Source: Watersipora subatra
Taxonomy: Eukaryota; Bryozoa; Gymnolaemata; Cheilostomatida; Watersiporidae
Assembly: GCF_963576615.1 (NCBI RefSeq)
Contig: NC_088708.1
Span: 55,911,196-55,975,195 of the forward strand
Direction of reading: 5' to 3'
Length of the DNA: 64,000 nucleotides
Shown: piece after piece, positions 46,940-59,029 of the stretch
Position numbering within the stretch: position 1 is the stretch's first letter
Layout of the letters: the number at the start of each line of letters is the position of its first letter
Notes under the pieces: generated by a model
Told to the model about the DNA's origin: nothing
Seen by the model: the letters and a program-made list of their open reading frames with translations, nothing else
The model's database searches: none
Program-made: the position numbers and the translations under genes

Positions 46940-49900
46940 ATCAATAACCGATGATCTACTTTGGCAACCAGAGGTTTGTGTTATTGGCAAAACAGTAGTA
47001 CCATATCACTGTCTTTTATACAAAAATTTCAAGATAGCTTAAGAAATATCCATGATGAAAACAAATCCTAACACCATTATAAATATTGGTATATCGTATC
47101 TAACCGTTCAAGCCAGCATTAGCAAGAACTTTAGTCTATTGTGCCACTGTCAATCAATGCAACAGTATTACATGTATGTCATCTGAGCAATAATTCAAAA
47201 GTTAGCAGTCCATTATTAATTTTGTTCTTAAATCAAATTTACTAAATATTGCAAACACGGCATAAAATTATATATTGTTAAACATAAATGCTGTTTAATT
47301 TTTAGATGTGTATTTGAATGAGGAATTGTGCAGGGAATAGTAAAATTCTATAGTCAGGAGTTTTTGAGCGTCGCATCGTGTGAAGGGTAGACCAAGAGAA
47401 GCAAATTTAATTTTGGGTATGGCTTAAGGCGAAATATAAAAATTTTACAGTATCAAACTTTACAATTAACTTATGAAATATTATGGTAGTTTGTAAAATT
47501 CTCCCGTCACGCATACGAATACAGAGAAAGTTACGTGACTAAAAGCATAATTAGCCCTTGAGATTCAAAAGTATTTTAACACATCAAAGTGCTGGCCTAA
47601 CTACATATGTGCATTGCCTCGGTGATGTGATCAGTTACACCAATGATATACAGCCCAAATCGAAGTTGGGGGCTGTATATCATTGGTTACACATAGTCGA
47701 CAAATAATTGTTGAGAGAACAACCCCGACATAAGGTGACACAGTAACAAAAACTCCCAATACATAGCCAGCATATATGGTAATAAGCATACCGCATATAA
47801 TCATGCTGCAGGTGGTGAGGTTGGAGAAAGATGGACTCGTATAGATGATGCACATCTGTTCAACCCTTGCTTCAGAAGAAAAAATTTGAAGATGTTGAAG
47901 AGAAAGTTTAGCGCTCGCGAAGTGAGTGCGCGCAAAGCTTTTCTCCTACGATATGTTGACTTAACAGCAAGACAAAGGAGAACTCTGTTGAATATGTAAT
48001 TTGACTGACGTATCGATTGAGGGCTTCATTAGGAATTGAATGCATGTATAAATGGCAGGAGAAAAGTGTTTTATGACAACAGCAATTAACAAATTTTGAT
48101 ATTTTGAAAAAACTATTTTTATACATTTGTCATCGCCAGACACTGTTCTTGTTCATACTTCAACTCTCTTTAGTAATTTTTATAAATGATGATATGATAT
48201 ATGATGGTATGATATATTATAAAACTATATAAAAGTACAAATAACATTTATTTGTTCTTATAACAATAGTGATAACAGAGATGGCATAAACAGTCCCATG
48301 ACATTACTATACTGTGCTTCCTCCAGACAAAAGGTGGTTAAATACATCAATAATAATGTATAACGGTAATAAGGTATAATGGTGTAGCTAGTGTTGTGCT
48401 TACTAAGCATATATGTGAGATCAGAAAGTATGACTCGGCAAGTCTCAGACACATCTGGTGAACAAAATAACATTTGATAAGTAGCAAAATGTATCATTCA
48501 TTATATCAAAGTGAAGCAAACAAAATCGTATTCGAACAACTTCTAAAAGCCTTCGCTAAAAGACTACAAGTAAGATCAAAAACATCGTCCTCCGATAACT
48601 CTCTTGCGTAATATTAATGTTACTACATGTATTTCAATAAAATATTTACTACCAGCTCTTTTTGTAAGCTGAATACACACTAAGAAATAATGAGTCAACT
48701 ATGAAAATGACCTAACTTTACGGATTCGGTAGTTTCACCAAAAAGGCTTGGATGGTTGATCTATCCAGTTGTTAGGGATATTTTTACCTGACAGGAACAT
48801 ACACGTATTTTAGCAGTAGACAAGAAATCATTTATAAATAATTCCAGACCTCTAGACAGTTGACATTAAGCTGCACAAAATTGGTGTAATGTAATAAACG
48901 CATCAAACCAATATTGTACAGCTACATAATATCAACCGTTTTTGCCCAGGTAAACAACAGGGGTTTCACTCTCAACTTTCATCTCCAAGGACTGAATGTT
49001 GTTTAGCTTGGTGCAGTGGATAGGGGCCAAACCTGTATCATTGAGTTCTACACAGTGGAAAGGGGTATTCATGAGCCAAAAAAGGGGCAATTAGTCTGTG
49101 GTGATGAAGTGATAAGGGGTATTGATAGGGGTAAAGTGAAGTGATAAGAGGTAAACAACTAATGTGTCTTCTCATTCTATTCTTACATTTTGTGCGCAAG
49201 ATGCTTGGTATCACCTGAAAATAATATTATAATGTGATCAACAATGAAAACATTGGAGTTGTGCAGGCCTGTATTCCCAGGGGCGGCTGGCCGGCCCCAA
49301 CTTGTTAGGAATTTTTGGCAGCCAAGTACAGTCAAACTCAGATAACTTGCCCTCGGATGAAATGTAAATTTTTATCACGAACACTTGGTTAACTCGAACG
49401 GATTGGTTTGGTCCGATTTTTATAAAGGTTTGCAAAAGGTAAAGTTTTAACAAACATCCGCTTAGCAATGACCCAACGAAAGCCTAGAAACCTTCGGATG
49501 AACTTAGAATCTGAAAAACTTAAAAATCGGCAAAATTGATCTTTGATAAAACGCTCAAAAGAAAAAGATTAATTATGCCTTGGACATCACTACGAGAGAC
49601 GTGCGTTTAGTGAAACGCATGATGGCTGAAATCATGTCAGACCATCATAAAATTGCTCCCAATGGCTTACCAGATGAATTAAAAATAATATCTCAACAAA
49701 CCAGCGATTTTCTTTCAAAGTTTAAATTACTTTTAAGCTAATACAAGTCGAAGTTTTTTGTCAGTCATGTGTGAAAATGACTCCTGACAATGTTTGCTAT
49801 TTTATAAATACGTTTTGGACCAATTTTGAGCTTCACGCAGTTTTTTAGTTTGTTGAGATTTTTCTAAAATCTAAACCTGGCACGATCTTAGCCATCTCGC

Positions 49901-49959
49901 AGTGTCACGTGTTCTACTAAACCCGTACATGAGAGTTTTATCTTGAATATGTGATATGA
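46940..49959. other. Intergenic spacer after RAP1
   Basis: Contains a hairpin at 47638-47688, a GGGGTA-rich stretch near 49020-49150, and a fragment near 49325-49420 reading TACAGTCAAACTCAGATAAC, reminiscent of a pogo-like terminal end. An open stretch of about 60 codons at 49563-49740 (RDVRLVKRMMAEIMSDHH) has no proper start and is unidentified. Confidence 0.5.
47638..47688. repeat. Hairpin with about 17-bp stem
   Basis: CCAATGATATACAGCCC pairs with GGGCTGTATATCATTGG across an 11-base loop. The right half also occurs beside the poly-C run at 17503-17520, so it is a dispersed terminal-repeat motif. Confidence 0.8.
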
Positions 49960-50495
49960 ATGGCGCAACCACCGAGGACTTTCACAGCAATTGAATGCAT
50001 AGAATTTATTGATTCGCTTTTTAGAAATGTCCAGATTAGGTGTATTATGACAAAAGAACTATCAACAAATTGTAAATATGTAAAAAATGCTTCCAAATAT
50101 ATAAACGTAGCGAGACTAAATCAAAACTTAGGCGAAGTGTCTTATGCGGCAGGATGGCTGAAAACACGCCAAGGTGAGATGAGTTAGCCACCGGAGACCA
50201 TGCTCATCGATGTCGGGTCTGTTGGAGGTTTTGCACAACTTTGAAACATACATCACAAATAGAACAAAAAATATCACAAAACAAAATATCAAAAAACAAC
50301 ACTATCACGTGGCCTGAAAAAAAATACATGCTTTTTCAGGGCGACGCACTAGAAGTTGAGCCTAGGACGCAGACAAAAATCACTGCCAGTAGTATAAACG
50401 TTAAGGAACATTTAGGAAATGTCGAAGATAACAGCTTCGTGGAACACGCATACACATTCACCGTCATAAATTATCTATTGGTCACTTTACATTAA
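49960..50495 (+). CDS. Possible two-exon gene of unknown function
   Basis: An ATG at 49960 opens 71 codons (MAQPPRTFTAIECIEFIDSL onward) to a good donor CCAAG|GTGAGA at 50175/50176. A phase-compatible acceptor CAAATAG at 50265 leads to an open frame ending at TAA 50493-50495 (KKYMLFQGDALEVEPRTQTK within). The product would be about 148 residues. Upstream, TCACGTG (near 49905) also occurs between H2AX and DPAGT1. I do not recognise the protein, and the intron of about 90 bp is short for this region. Confidence 0.35.
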
Positions 50496-50580
50496 TTCAC
50501 TTTAAAAGATGAGACAACATAGTATAATCATATAAAAACAAACGTTAAAAACTGAAATATATGGTCAAGGAATAGTGAAC

Positions 50581-50589
50581 CACTCTTTG
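50581..50589 (-). promoter_or_regulatory. Histone downstream element for H2AX
   Basis: The minus strand reads CAAAGAGTG 10 bases after the stem-loop. This fits the purine-rich element that pairs with U7 snRNA in histone pre-mRNA. Confidence 0.7.
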
Positions 50590-50599
50590 TGTTATTGGT

Positions 50600-50615
50600 G
50601 GCCCTGAAAAGGGCC
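50600..50615 (-). terminator. Histone 3' stem-loop
   Basis: The minus strand reads GGCCCTTTTCAGGGCC, flanked by AAC and ACCA, the canonical processing signal of replication-dependent histone mRNAs. It begins 27 nt after the H2AX stop codon. Confidence 0.95.
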
Positions 50616-50642
50616 GTTGAGATAAAAACAGCAGCGACAAGT

Positions 50643-51041
50643 TTAATATTCCTGGCTTTGAGAATCTTTGCCCTTCTTTCCAGATTTTGAAGGCAATAGC
50701 ACCTGTTGAATGTTTGGCAGAACGCCTCCTTGAGCAATTGTGACGCCTGACATCAACTTATTCAATTCTTCATCGTTTCGAATTGCAAGCTGCAAATGCC
50801 TTGGAATTATTCTAGATTTTTTGTTATCTCGTGCTGCGTTTCCAGCCAACTCCAGAATTTCGGCAGCCAGATACTCCATCACGGCAGCTAAATATACTGG
50901 TGCACCAGCACCAACTCTTTCAGCGTAGTTGCCCTTTCTCAGAAGCCTGTGAATTCGACCAACTGGAAACTGTAGCCCGGCACGAGAGGACCTTGTCTTT
51001 GCTTTACCTTTAGCTTTACCACCTTTACCTCTGCCTGACAT
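50643..51041 (-). CDS. H2AX: Histone H2A.X
   Basis: A single intronless ORF of 132 residues. The H2A fold is complete: [14 protein letters not shown] tail, [20 protein letters not shown], acidic-patch residues in [20 protein letters not shown] and [10 protein letters not shown], and GGVLPNIQ. The C-terminus ends SQEY, the motif whose serine (S129 here) is phosphorylated by ATM/ATR/DNA-PK kinases after DNA breaks. The gene has the stem-loop and downstream element of replication-dependent histones. A TATAAAA box lies 53 bp before the ATG. It is divergent from DPAGT1. A standard H2A would lack the SQEY end, so the X call is firm. Confidence 0.97.
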   Translation of the reverse strand: MSGRGKGGKAKGKAKTRSSRAGLQFPVGRIHRLLRKGNYAERVGAGAPVYLAAVMEYLAAEILELAGNAARDNKKSRIIPRHLQLAIRNDEELNKLMSGVTIAQGGVLPNIQQVLLPSKSGKKGKDSQSQEY

Positions 51042-51274
51042 GTTTGTGATGAGTAGTGGAGAGTAATAGATTCTCCCGCGCGCAGCGTGTTAATTTTATA
51101 TGCATTCATTATCACGTGATATAAAAACATCTTTGTAACAACAAATAAGAATACTCTTTTACAAAAGCGAGCGCATTCGACCAAATTTCTAATGCGTTCG
51201 CTTAAAATTATAGCTTCAGTATCTTCGAAAATGTAGGTGATAATTTTTAGTTTGTAAAACTCGGGCAAGCTAAA
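51042..51274. promoter_or_regulatory. 233-bp bidirectional promoter region, H2AX / DPAGT1
   Basis: All transcription signals for both genes must start in this gap or inside the untranslated leaders. On the H2AX strand TATAAAA lies at 51100-51094. A CACGTG E-box is at 51113-51118. No TATA box is seen on the DPAGT1 side. Confidence 0.75.
51094..51100 (-). promoter_or_regulatory. TATA box of H2AX
   Basis: TATAAAA on the minus strand, 53 bp before the H2AX ATG, the usual position for short-leader histone genes. Confidence 0.7.
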
Positions 51275-54200
51275 ATGGCAGCCTCCATAACTCCTACAAT
51301 CGACTCGGCCATGAGTCAAAGCAGTTGGTACTTTCCAATCGCGATCAACGTAGTAATGTCTTGCTTTGCAAGTGCAGTACTGTTTCATATCATTCCAAAG
51401 TTTAAAGAGATGTTCATCAAAGCTGGATTGTCTGGAACAGACATGAACAAGATACCTAGCGTGCCGATTCAGTCCACAGCGCAAAATCCATCGGCGTTAG
51501 AAAAACCTATATTGTACGTATTTACGTGTGAAAGTAAGAGCTACTATTTTAGGTTAAATGAATGCGTGGGCGTGATTTTGTTGTTGTAATAAACATTTCA
51601 GTATTTTTTGTTAGTTGTTTAAAGTAATTGTTCGATAATTTGTTGTTTTATACATCGGTTTCTGCGGTCTTGTGATCATTTTTGGTATTATCCTGTTTTT
51701 ATTTGTGAAGAAAAATCAATTTTTGCGCTGCAAGATCATATTTTCCATGCTTGTCGACTTATACAGTTTATGCAGCATAAGCTATATTAACAATGTTAAA
51801 TGGTTATTGTGAATGGTAATGGCAGGCCATCTTTTATTCCTGTTGTGCAAAAATTGTCATGCACTATATCTATACACTATATATATTCGTATTAGTTTAT
51901 TCATTTGCCGTTTGTAGGCCAGAGGCTCAAGGTGTTCTTTCTGGTGCCGTTTATCTGATAGTCGTATTCTTGTTTATTCCTGTACCTTTTCTAAGGCATT
52001 TTACTACCAGTGATGTACAGTTTCCACATCATGAGGTATGCAAATATTTTTTTGTTATTTATGTTCAAGAATCGCTTAGTCTTTCATGCATGAGTATTAC
52101 GGACAAACCGTTAAGCTTCCTTCTTGTTTGTCATTTACAGTTTGTGGACTTTTTGGCCGCATTACTCTCAATGTGTTGTATGCTGTTTCTCGGGTTTGCT
52201 GATGATGTTTTGAATTTGATGTGGAGGCACAAGCTCTGGCTCCCCACTATGGCATCTCTCCCACTCCTTATGATCTACTTCATCAGCTTCCATCACACCA
52301 TTATAATAATACCAAAGCCTTTCCGAGATATGTTTGGTTTTAGTCTTGACTTAGGTGAGTGTGACACATGAGTAATTCCAGTATCTAATGTATAAATATT
52401 GTTTAGAACAGTATGCAATGGAATTGCAGTTTTCAGTTAACAAAGAAAGATTAACTGCCGTGAGAGCTGATGTCCTCTTTCAAAGTCCTAGATGATTTCG
52501 TATTTTTGAATGATTGAAACCAAAAGTGGAGAATATTCTTTAATGCTTGCACTTGAGCTGATTGCAGTAGGGAGCTTCATGACATAATGTCATTTATTAG
52601 ACTCAGTAGTGAGAAAAATCTGTACCAGTTACACTTGCAATTAATCAGTTACCTCACAATTAATCCTGTTTTGAGGTCTACTAAATAAACTCACAGGTCT
52701 TAACATTAAAGGTCCTTCTGTAGCATTGTGCTACACATGCAATCAATTATCTCTATCACACTTGCCAATTCATGAAAGAGGAGTATTTACAGATTTGTTA
52801 TACACACATCAAAACAAGGCTGTTTGTCAAAAAACACTGTCAAAATTATGAAAAAAAATCATAAAAGTACTTATTTAAATCATGAGTTGACTAAATGATT
52901 TAAATCATTTCATTTTTTGTACAGGCCTGGTATAAACATCTAAGCACCAATAATTCAAACTCCATTTTGTTAATGTGCATGTAATAAACACTCTGAGCCA
53001 AGACTTGTTGATGTCTTCAAAATTACACTCTTACAGTTTTTGATTTTGGATGGGCAACAAATTGGTCAAGTTATTAGCATTACAAATTACAAAATAAATG
53101 TTTACTAGTTACAATATATACCGACTACTTGCAGGAGTTCTGTACTATATATATATGGGAATGATGGCAGTTTTTTGTACTAACGCTATCAACATTTTGG
53201 CTGGTGTCAATGGCCTTGAGGCGGGTCAGACGCTTATCATAGCAGCAACTATAATTTTCTACAACTGCCACCAGTTGCTCTACAGTAAGTCAGCTACCAT
53301 TTATATTCTTCTGTTACGAATGACTAATTTTTCAAAGTGAAGTCAATTTTGAAATTCTAGTAAGCCTAAATGGATTGCAGAAAATCTTTTGTCTTTACTA
53401 TGATTGATCAAAGTTGGAAACACCTTAATATTACTAATAAATGTTCATGTAGGTTCAATACATCCTGTAACGTACTTCAGATAATTGACTAATTTTGTTT
53501 ATGAAATTGTTTACGGTAATTTATTAGCTTGCAGATTAGTGTCAACTGTTTCAGTTGTGCTAGTGGGTATTTTATCAAATACCTTGCTTCACGGATTAAA
53601 TAAGTTGGACAACACTCGTCTCATGTTTTTCATATAGAAATAAATGCATGACTACATGTACTACCCTTTGCTTTTTCAAGGCGCAGCTTTCTCAGCTTTA
53701 GCACATCTCGGAGTGAAAAATATTTTTTGGAAAATTACAGTAAATGAATCGGAATAAAAAATTAAGAAATGAAATATACAAGTCTCTCTGTTATTCGGGC
53801 TCAGTTAGTTCCCCCTACAAGCATCATTGTGATGTCAGTCATCTCAGTTTTCGTTATGTTTTGTGAAGTCTGAAAGTGCAAAATGCTTATGACATCCTTC
53901 TTGACAATTTTCAAATCCTTTAATAAACTTGAGAAATAGAGGAAAAATGCTTACCATTAATAAAAAGGGGACTTATTACATAAGAGTATATCAGCTTCTA
54001 TTTTGTGGATTTTTGCTTTTTGTGGGAGTTGTCGGTCTTGATTACTCTCAGAGGGATTGCTGTACTAACCATTTCGTTTCACTCTTAATGGCTGCTTTAC
54101 ACATTGCTATATGGTATTCTAAAAATAGATCGAATGTCTGTGTTAATAGAGGAAAGTGCTAGGCAGTCATAACCTTTTAATGATTGTAGGTGTCTCCCAA

Positions 54201-57200
54201 ACACAAGCCCATCTCTTTTCCCTTTATCTCCTCATACCATACATCGGAGTGTCCATTCCTATCTTATTCTACAACTGGTCAGGCAGTTACACTCACTACT
54301 ACATTCACATCTAATTATTAGCTGTTTGCTGAAACACAATTTCAATCCTGAACGAAAATAATCAAATGGCTGAACTACTCGGCAGTAAAAGCATGATTAT
54401 GATTCAAAATACAAGAGTAGATCTACTAATCCGATAAACTGATTCTCACTGAAAATTAACCTTATTTCAAATATTTTAAGTTGTGCGATTAATTATTTCT
54501 TTTATTACAGAAAATATAAATAAAATATCGAATGATATTTAAAATATATTTGGATAATTTAACTTGGTGAACCTGCTCAATAAATTTATTACTAGCCTGT
54601 GATTGATTATACTATTCGTCACTGTAGATTGAAAATAAGATACATACTAGTTACATCTTCACTAAGGCTAGAAAGCATGGCGATCCTCGGTCGATTACTG
54701 TACATTGCCAGGATCAGATTTTGTTAGATATTTGTATCTTGACTTTAAGTTTTTTGCATTAGTTAATATGGTAGGCTATTACATACTATTACAATTATCG
54801 ATAAGTGATTGTAGAAGGTATCTGGAGTTTGAAATTTAGGTTAAAAATTGACAAATTTCAATACTGCATATCAGCGCCAGTACCAGAATTTTGACATTTT
54901 TAGTAATAATGATACTTGTACATACCTCTTTTGAAGTTACACTAATTATCAAGTCAATTTGTAGATGGTTTTTCATGGTGCTTGTGATAGGCACAGTTGT
55001 TCTGTGCTTCTGGTCATTCAATCGCAAAAAGTCTGTGTACACCTTAAACTGTATACACATGTAATAAGAGCTCAGGTAATATGTAAAGTACAGGGATCGA
55101 CTCATAAAAGGTCTATGACTAGGCTAGGTTTGGGAATGTACTGTACTACTGTATCTGTAGCAACTTGTGACTTCTTAGCCTTGCTTCCTCGGATTCTTAT
55201 GTACTATACAGTGTACACAAGAAAACAGTGTAGAAATAGACTGTGTTTTAATGAAATTAATTTTTTCTAAGACCATTAGAAACAAGCATTTCATGTGTTT
55301 TTATTTTTACTAGTTGTAGCATAACCATTAATGTAGTGAAGGCTAGCCTGCACTAAAGTTGATATCTAAAAAAATTGTAGAGAAGGAAAACAGGAAAAAT
55401 TATTCTAAAAAAGATTGTGTGAAATAAAAAGCCCAGCAGAAACATTTCTTGTTTTATATTTTTACCAATTGTAACATAAAAAATTAAGGCTTTTTTCGGT
55501 TTGGTCGAATGCCTAACTTTTGGTCGAAATCTGTGGCGTAAAAATGTTGAATCTTTTGATCGAAATACAATTTGGTCGCCATCAGAGTTTCAAAACGGTA
55601 TGACTGTATTAGTAGTTGGTTCCATGTAGCTGACACAGCTTGCTACCTTCAATCTTGTATGTATGCGTTATTTTAGGTGTCCAGCTCAGATATTTGTTGG
55701 TGACACATTCTGCTATTTCTCTGGAATGGTATTCGCTGTAGTTTCCATCCTCGGTCACTTCAGTAAGACAACGCTCCTCTTCTTTATACCACAAATCTTA
55801 AACTTCCTCTACTCTGCGCCTCAGCTCTTCAAGCTTGTCCCATGTCCCAGGCATCGCCTACCAAGGTGTGTGTGTTTTATTTCATCAATTAGTAAAAATG
55901 TAACATCAAACAACAAATAAATATAGATACATTATCGATTAAATAAAAAATAAATGAGAGCATAATTCCTACATATCAAGGTATGATGAGGCGCAGCAGC
56001 ACTGAGGCTAGTCAAGGCGCTGGGCCCTCAGAAGTTGGCATGTTTCGACAATGAAGCCAACAGTCTCCATTTTATCAAAATTAAAGTAGGCCCTAATTAA
56101 TTTAAGTTAAACCAATGGCTTTTGACATCTCTTTTAAAGCTAATATGTGTTCAAGTTTTACATAAGGATGGAACTCTACATTCATTTGTTTTTGACCGGA
56201 AGCAGTATAAAATATTAGTAATGTTAAACTGGTTTTCAAGAATCTAGTATTATTGTTAGAATCTATTTTTACTGTACATACATACATGTAGGTGCCTCAC
56301 ACATTTCCATTATTTTATTTCTGTTTGTTATTATGTGGCATTTAATAACCAGTCGTCTTTATCTGTTCTGCTGTAAAGAGAACTTGCTCCTCATTGAGTG
56401 ATAAAAACACTAGTAGAAATTTGAAACGTTTTGATATTTTTTCAATTGCTAAAAAATTAGATTATTTTTGGTTTGTTAAGTTGGTTTACTCAATTTTTAT
56501 GTCTTTTACTTGCTTATTCTGTCAATTGAACTTCAGCCTCATCATAAAGTTTATGCTTTATGGTTTCCTGGTGTGATTGGCGCAAAGGAATGGCTTGATA
56601 TGCAGGTCTAATGCCCGGTGTATTAGCCTTGCACAAAAATACTGTTGTCTATGTTCCCATGATCATTTGTGATTGCAGGATCAATCTGAAGACTGGCTTG
56701 CTAGAAATGAGCACCGCTAAATGCAAGGAGTCCGAGATGCGCTTATTGGGTCAGCTGGCCGTGCGACTCCTGAACGCACTTGGTTTATTAGAGGTTACAC
56801 ATGTCAAAGAGAAAGAGAACAGTTACCTCGAGTTTAATAATATGACTATTATCAATCTAGCCATCAAGTTTGTTGGTCCAATACACGAGCGGAGCTTGTC
56901 TTCACTGCTTCTAATTTTTCAGGTAAGACTCTCTTTAATAAAATATTTGATCATTTCGATAAGGATCACAGCAATGCATGGTATGTTTGAACAGGTTAAA
57001 TTTTAATCCAGTTTCAGAACAGCTCAAGTTTAATAGGCGCTCTCCCTGAACAATTCTGTAAAATAATTGAATGTCAATGGCAACATTTCATTCTCCTGGT
57101 TTTTCTTATGTGGTAGGAGTTGTCTTATCGCATTAGTCTTTTTGCATTCCCTTATGTTGTAGGTCTTGTGCAGCATAATGGCGCTTGTGATACGGCTTCA

Positions 57201-57228
57201 CGTCGCAAAGTACTTCTACGATGAGTAA
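51275..57228 (+). CDS. DPAGT1: DPAGT1 / ALG7, UDP-GlcNAc:dolichyl-phosphate GlcNAc-1-phosphate transferase
   Basis: A complete ER-membrane enzyme of 435 residues that starts the dolichol-linked oligosaccharide for N-glycosylation; it is the target of tunicamycin. Eight exons: 51275-51513, 51918-52035, 52141-52354, 53135-53284, 54190-54277, 55677-55865, 56679-56922 and 57163-57228, all in phase. Conserved family motifs: [70 protein letters not shown] and GPIHERSL, ending YFYDE. About ten hydrophobic segments are visible. It is about 27 residues longer than human, mostly in a linker in exon 1 ([20 protein letters not shown]). The exon 5 donor, CTG|GTCAGG, is weak but required by phase. Head-to-head with H2AX and convergent with CHK1. 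Confidence 0.96.
51514..51917. other. DPAGT1 intron 1
   Basis: Short intron of 404 bp. Nothing recognised inside. Confidence 0.7.
52355..54189. other. DPAGT1 introns 3 and 4 (with exon 4 at 53135-53284)
   Basis: Apart from exon 4 these stretches hold no recognised repeat or gene. The ORF at 53929-54162 is intronic. Confidence 0.6.
54278..56678. other. DPAGT1 introns 5 and 6 (with exon 6 at 55677-55865)
   Basis: No other exon recognised. Intronic ORFs such as 54965-55270 show no domain. A stretch near 55490-55600 has repeated TTTGGTCGAA-like words, probably an old repeat. Confidence 0.55.
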
Positions 57229-58744
57229 TGCTGACCCTCCTGTGTTTCTAACCAATTTATTTGTTTAGATGCTGCCACACAATCAGTGCTGTTTTGCTCG
57301 CTTTGATAGTTGTTCCTAACCTACATGGTACGCTGCTAGCAGCTTTTCTGGATTTTGTATTTGAAGATATGCCATAGATTGCATATGAGAGACAGACCAT
57401 TAGTAAGACTTTCTGAAATGTTGGAAATGCATGTTTATATATATAGAAGTCTGTAGAAAGGTTTATAAAAAACTGGCTTATAATAAAATAGGAGAATTTA
57501 AAATGAATTCTGATTATACAAGTAATCTATATATACATGATATGCGTGCAATGGACTGGATAAGTGATTGAAGGTGACTGGAGGGAGAGTTGATACTGGA
57601 ATTAACACTGGGAAAGCATGGGTGGTTCACGATCATCATTCACGAGACAATCAAGATGTAACTTTAGTTTGGTAAAACACCTCTTAAACTCTATACCATC
57701 TCCCTGCAAACAGATGCAGAATACACCAGTCTAGGCCAACAGGATCAGTTTGTGCAGGCTGCGAGTTGTCACAACAATAACATCACGCAATCAAAAACTC
57801 ACAAAAGCATCAAGTTAATGAGCACTGCACTAGATTACCAAAAATAACACCAAATTATTTAAACATATCTTTTAGCACAAACTTGAACCAGCACTAAGTT
57901 TATTCTGGTTCATTAAGGCAGCATAGTTGTCTTTCTATCAGTCTACACATGATGCTATGAGTAGAAATACTACTAGTAGATGCCTTAGCCAATAGCCAGC
58001 TGTATCTGCTATTTTATGTGAGACCGCTAACAACCACGTGTCGAAAAGGAGTAAATCACACATATTTATAACAGATAACATATTTTTTATGATGAGAGGC
58101 ATTCACATAGCTCATTTTTAGCAACACAGGGCATGACTTAATTCTAGAAATTGGCATTAGTAATTTCAGTGATGGAAATTATAGCAAGCAGTTGACAAAT
58201 CCTCTCACATGGCATCTTTTATACAGTTATGATTACTGAAAAATTATGCAGGATGTCACGCTCTATAGAATATTTGATTCCACACCAAAAGTATTTAACA
58301 ATTTCATAAATAGAAAGGTTGTTGAATTTTTTATAAAAAATCTCTAAAATATATAAATAATGAAACATCCATAAACTAAATTAGTTTTAAACTTTGCCTC
58401 ATCTAAGTTGAACTAATTTACACCATACATCTCTATTGACATCTCTACATAAAAACAAACTGAACCTGCATTTCCATTTGTATGTTTCTAGGATAAAAAA
58501 ATCAAGACTTTTTTATTGACCATTTAAGATGTTTTTTCTTACAATTTAGAGCATATATTTTTACCAAAAATATTTATTATGTAATTATCATAGCTTTTGG
58601 GCAGTAAAATGAATTACGTATTTTTATGGAACAAATAAACCTAGCGTGTATTATTTAGACAGCACGAGACTAGGAGGCTGTTCACTAGAAACTTGAACAA
58701 TGTAACTTATCCTATGCCGAGAATTAAACCTCAGATGGCACAAC
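57229..58744. other. Convergent spacer between DPAGT1 and CHK1
   Basis: Holds the 3' untranslated regions of both genes. AATAAA-type words occur on both strands, but the true polyadenylation sites cannot be chosen. No ORF or repeat of note. Confidence 0.6.
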
Positions 58745-59029
58745 CTATTGACAAGTAAAATCATTCAAACAATTCCATAGATATGTCAAATACTCCACCT
58801 TAGAAAGTCTGAAGTCCAAAAGAAGTCCATCTATGTCGAGAAGGGACACTCTGAAGGCCAGATAAGAGTTGCGACGGTCAGTAGTAGTAATAGAGAAGGT
58901 GTAGGCATTGATCTTCTTTTGATTGTAGCCAAGTTGAATGCATGCCCTAATAAGGTCATCCACCGCCTGATCGCGATCAGCCGTCACATAAAACCTAGTC
59001 ATTCTCTTCACCAGCCTCTGCATCTTCGT
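58745..59029 (-). CDS. CHEK1: CHK1 last exon: KA1-like regulatory domain
   Basis: Acceptor TTTATGCAG, stop TAG at 58747-58745. Encodes 94 residues. Conserved motif 1 (RLVKRMTRF) is intact. Motif 2 begins DFRLSK but then diverges ([14 protein letters not shown]) from human GDGLEFKRHFLKI, and the tail is short. In human CHK1 this domain folds back on the kinase to inhibit it. Confidence 0.92.
   Translation of the reverse strand, partial: TKMQRLVKRMTRFYVTADRDQAVDDLIRACIQLGYNQKKINAYTFSITTTDRRNSYLAFRVSLLDIDGLLLDFRLSKVEYLTYLWNCLNDFTCQ

Noticed and set aside
50939-51484. 181-codon minus-strand ORF across the H2AX/DPAGT1 gap
   Set aside because: Overlaps H2AX in another frame and DPAGT1 exon 1 in antisense; no homology.
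55663-55920. ORF extended past DPAGT1 exon 6 as an independent gene
   Set aside because: The conserved part is exon 6 of DPAGT1; the rest reads into introns on both sides.
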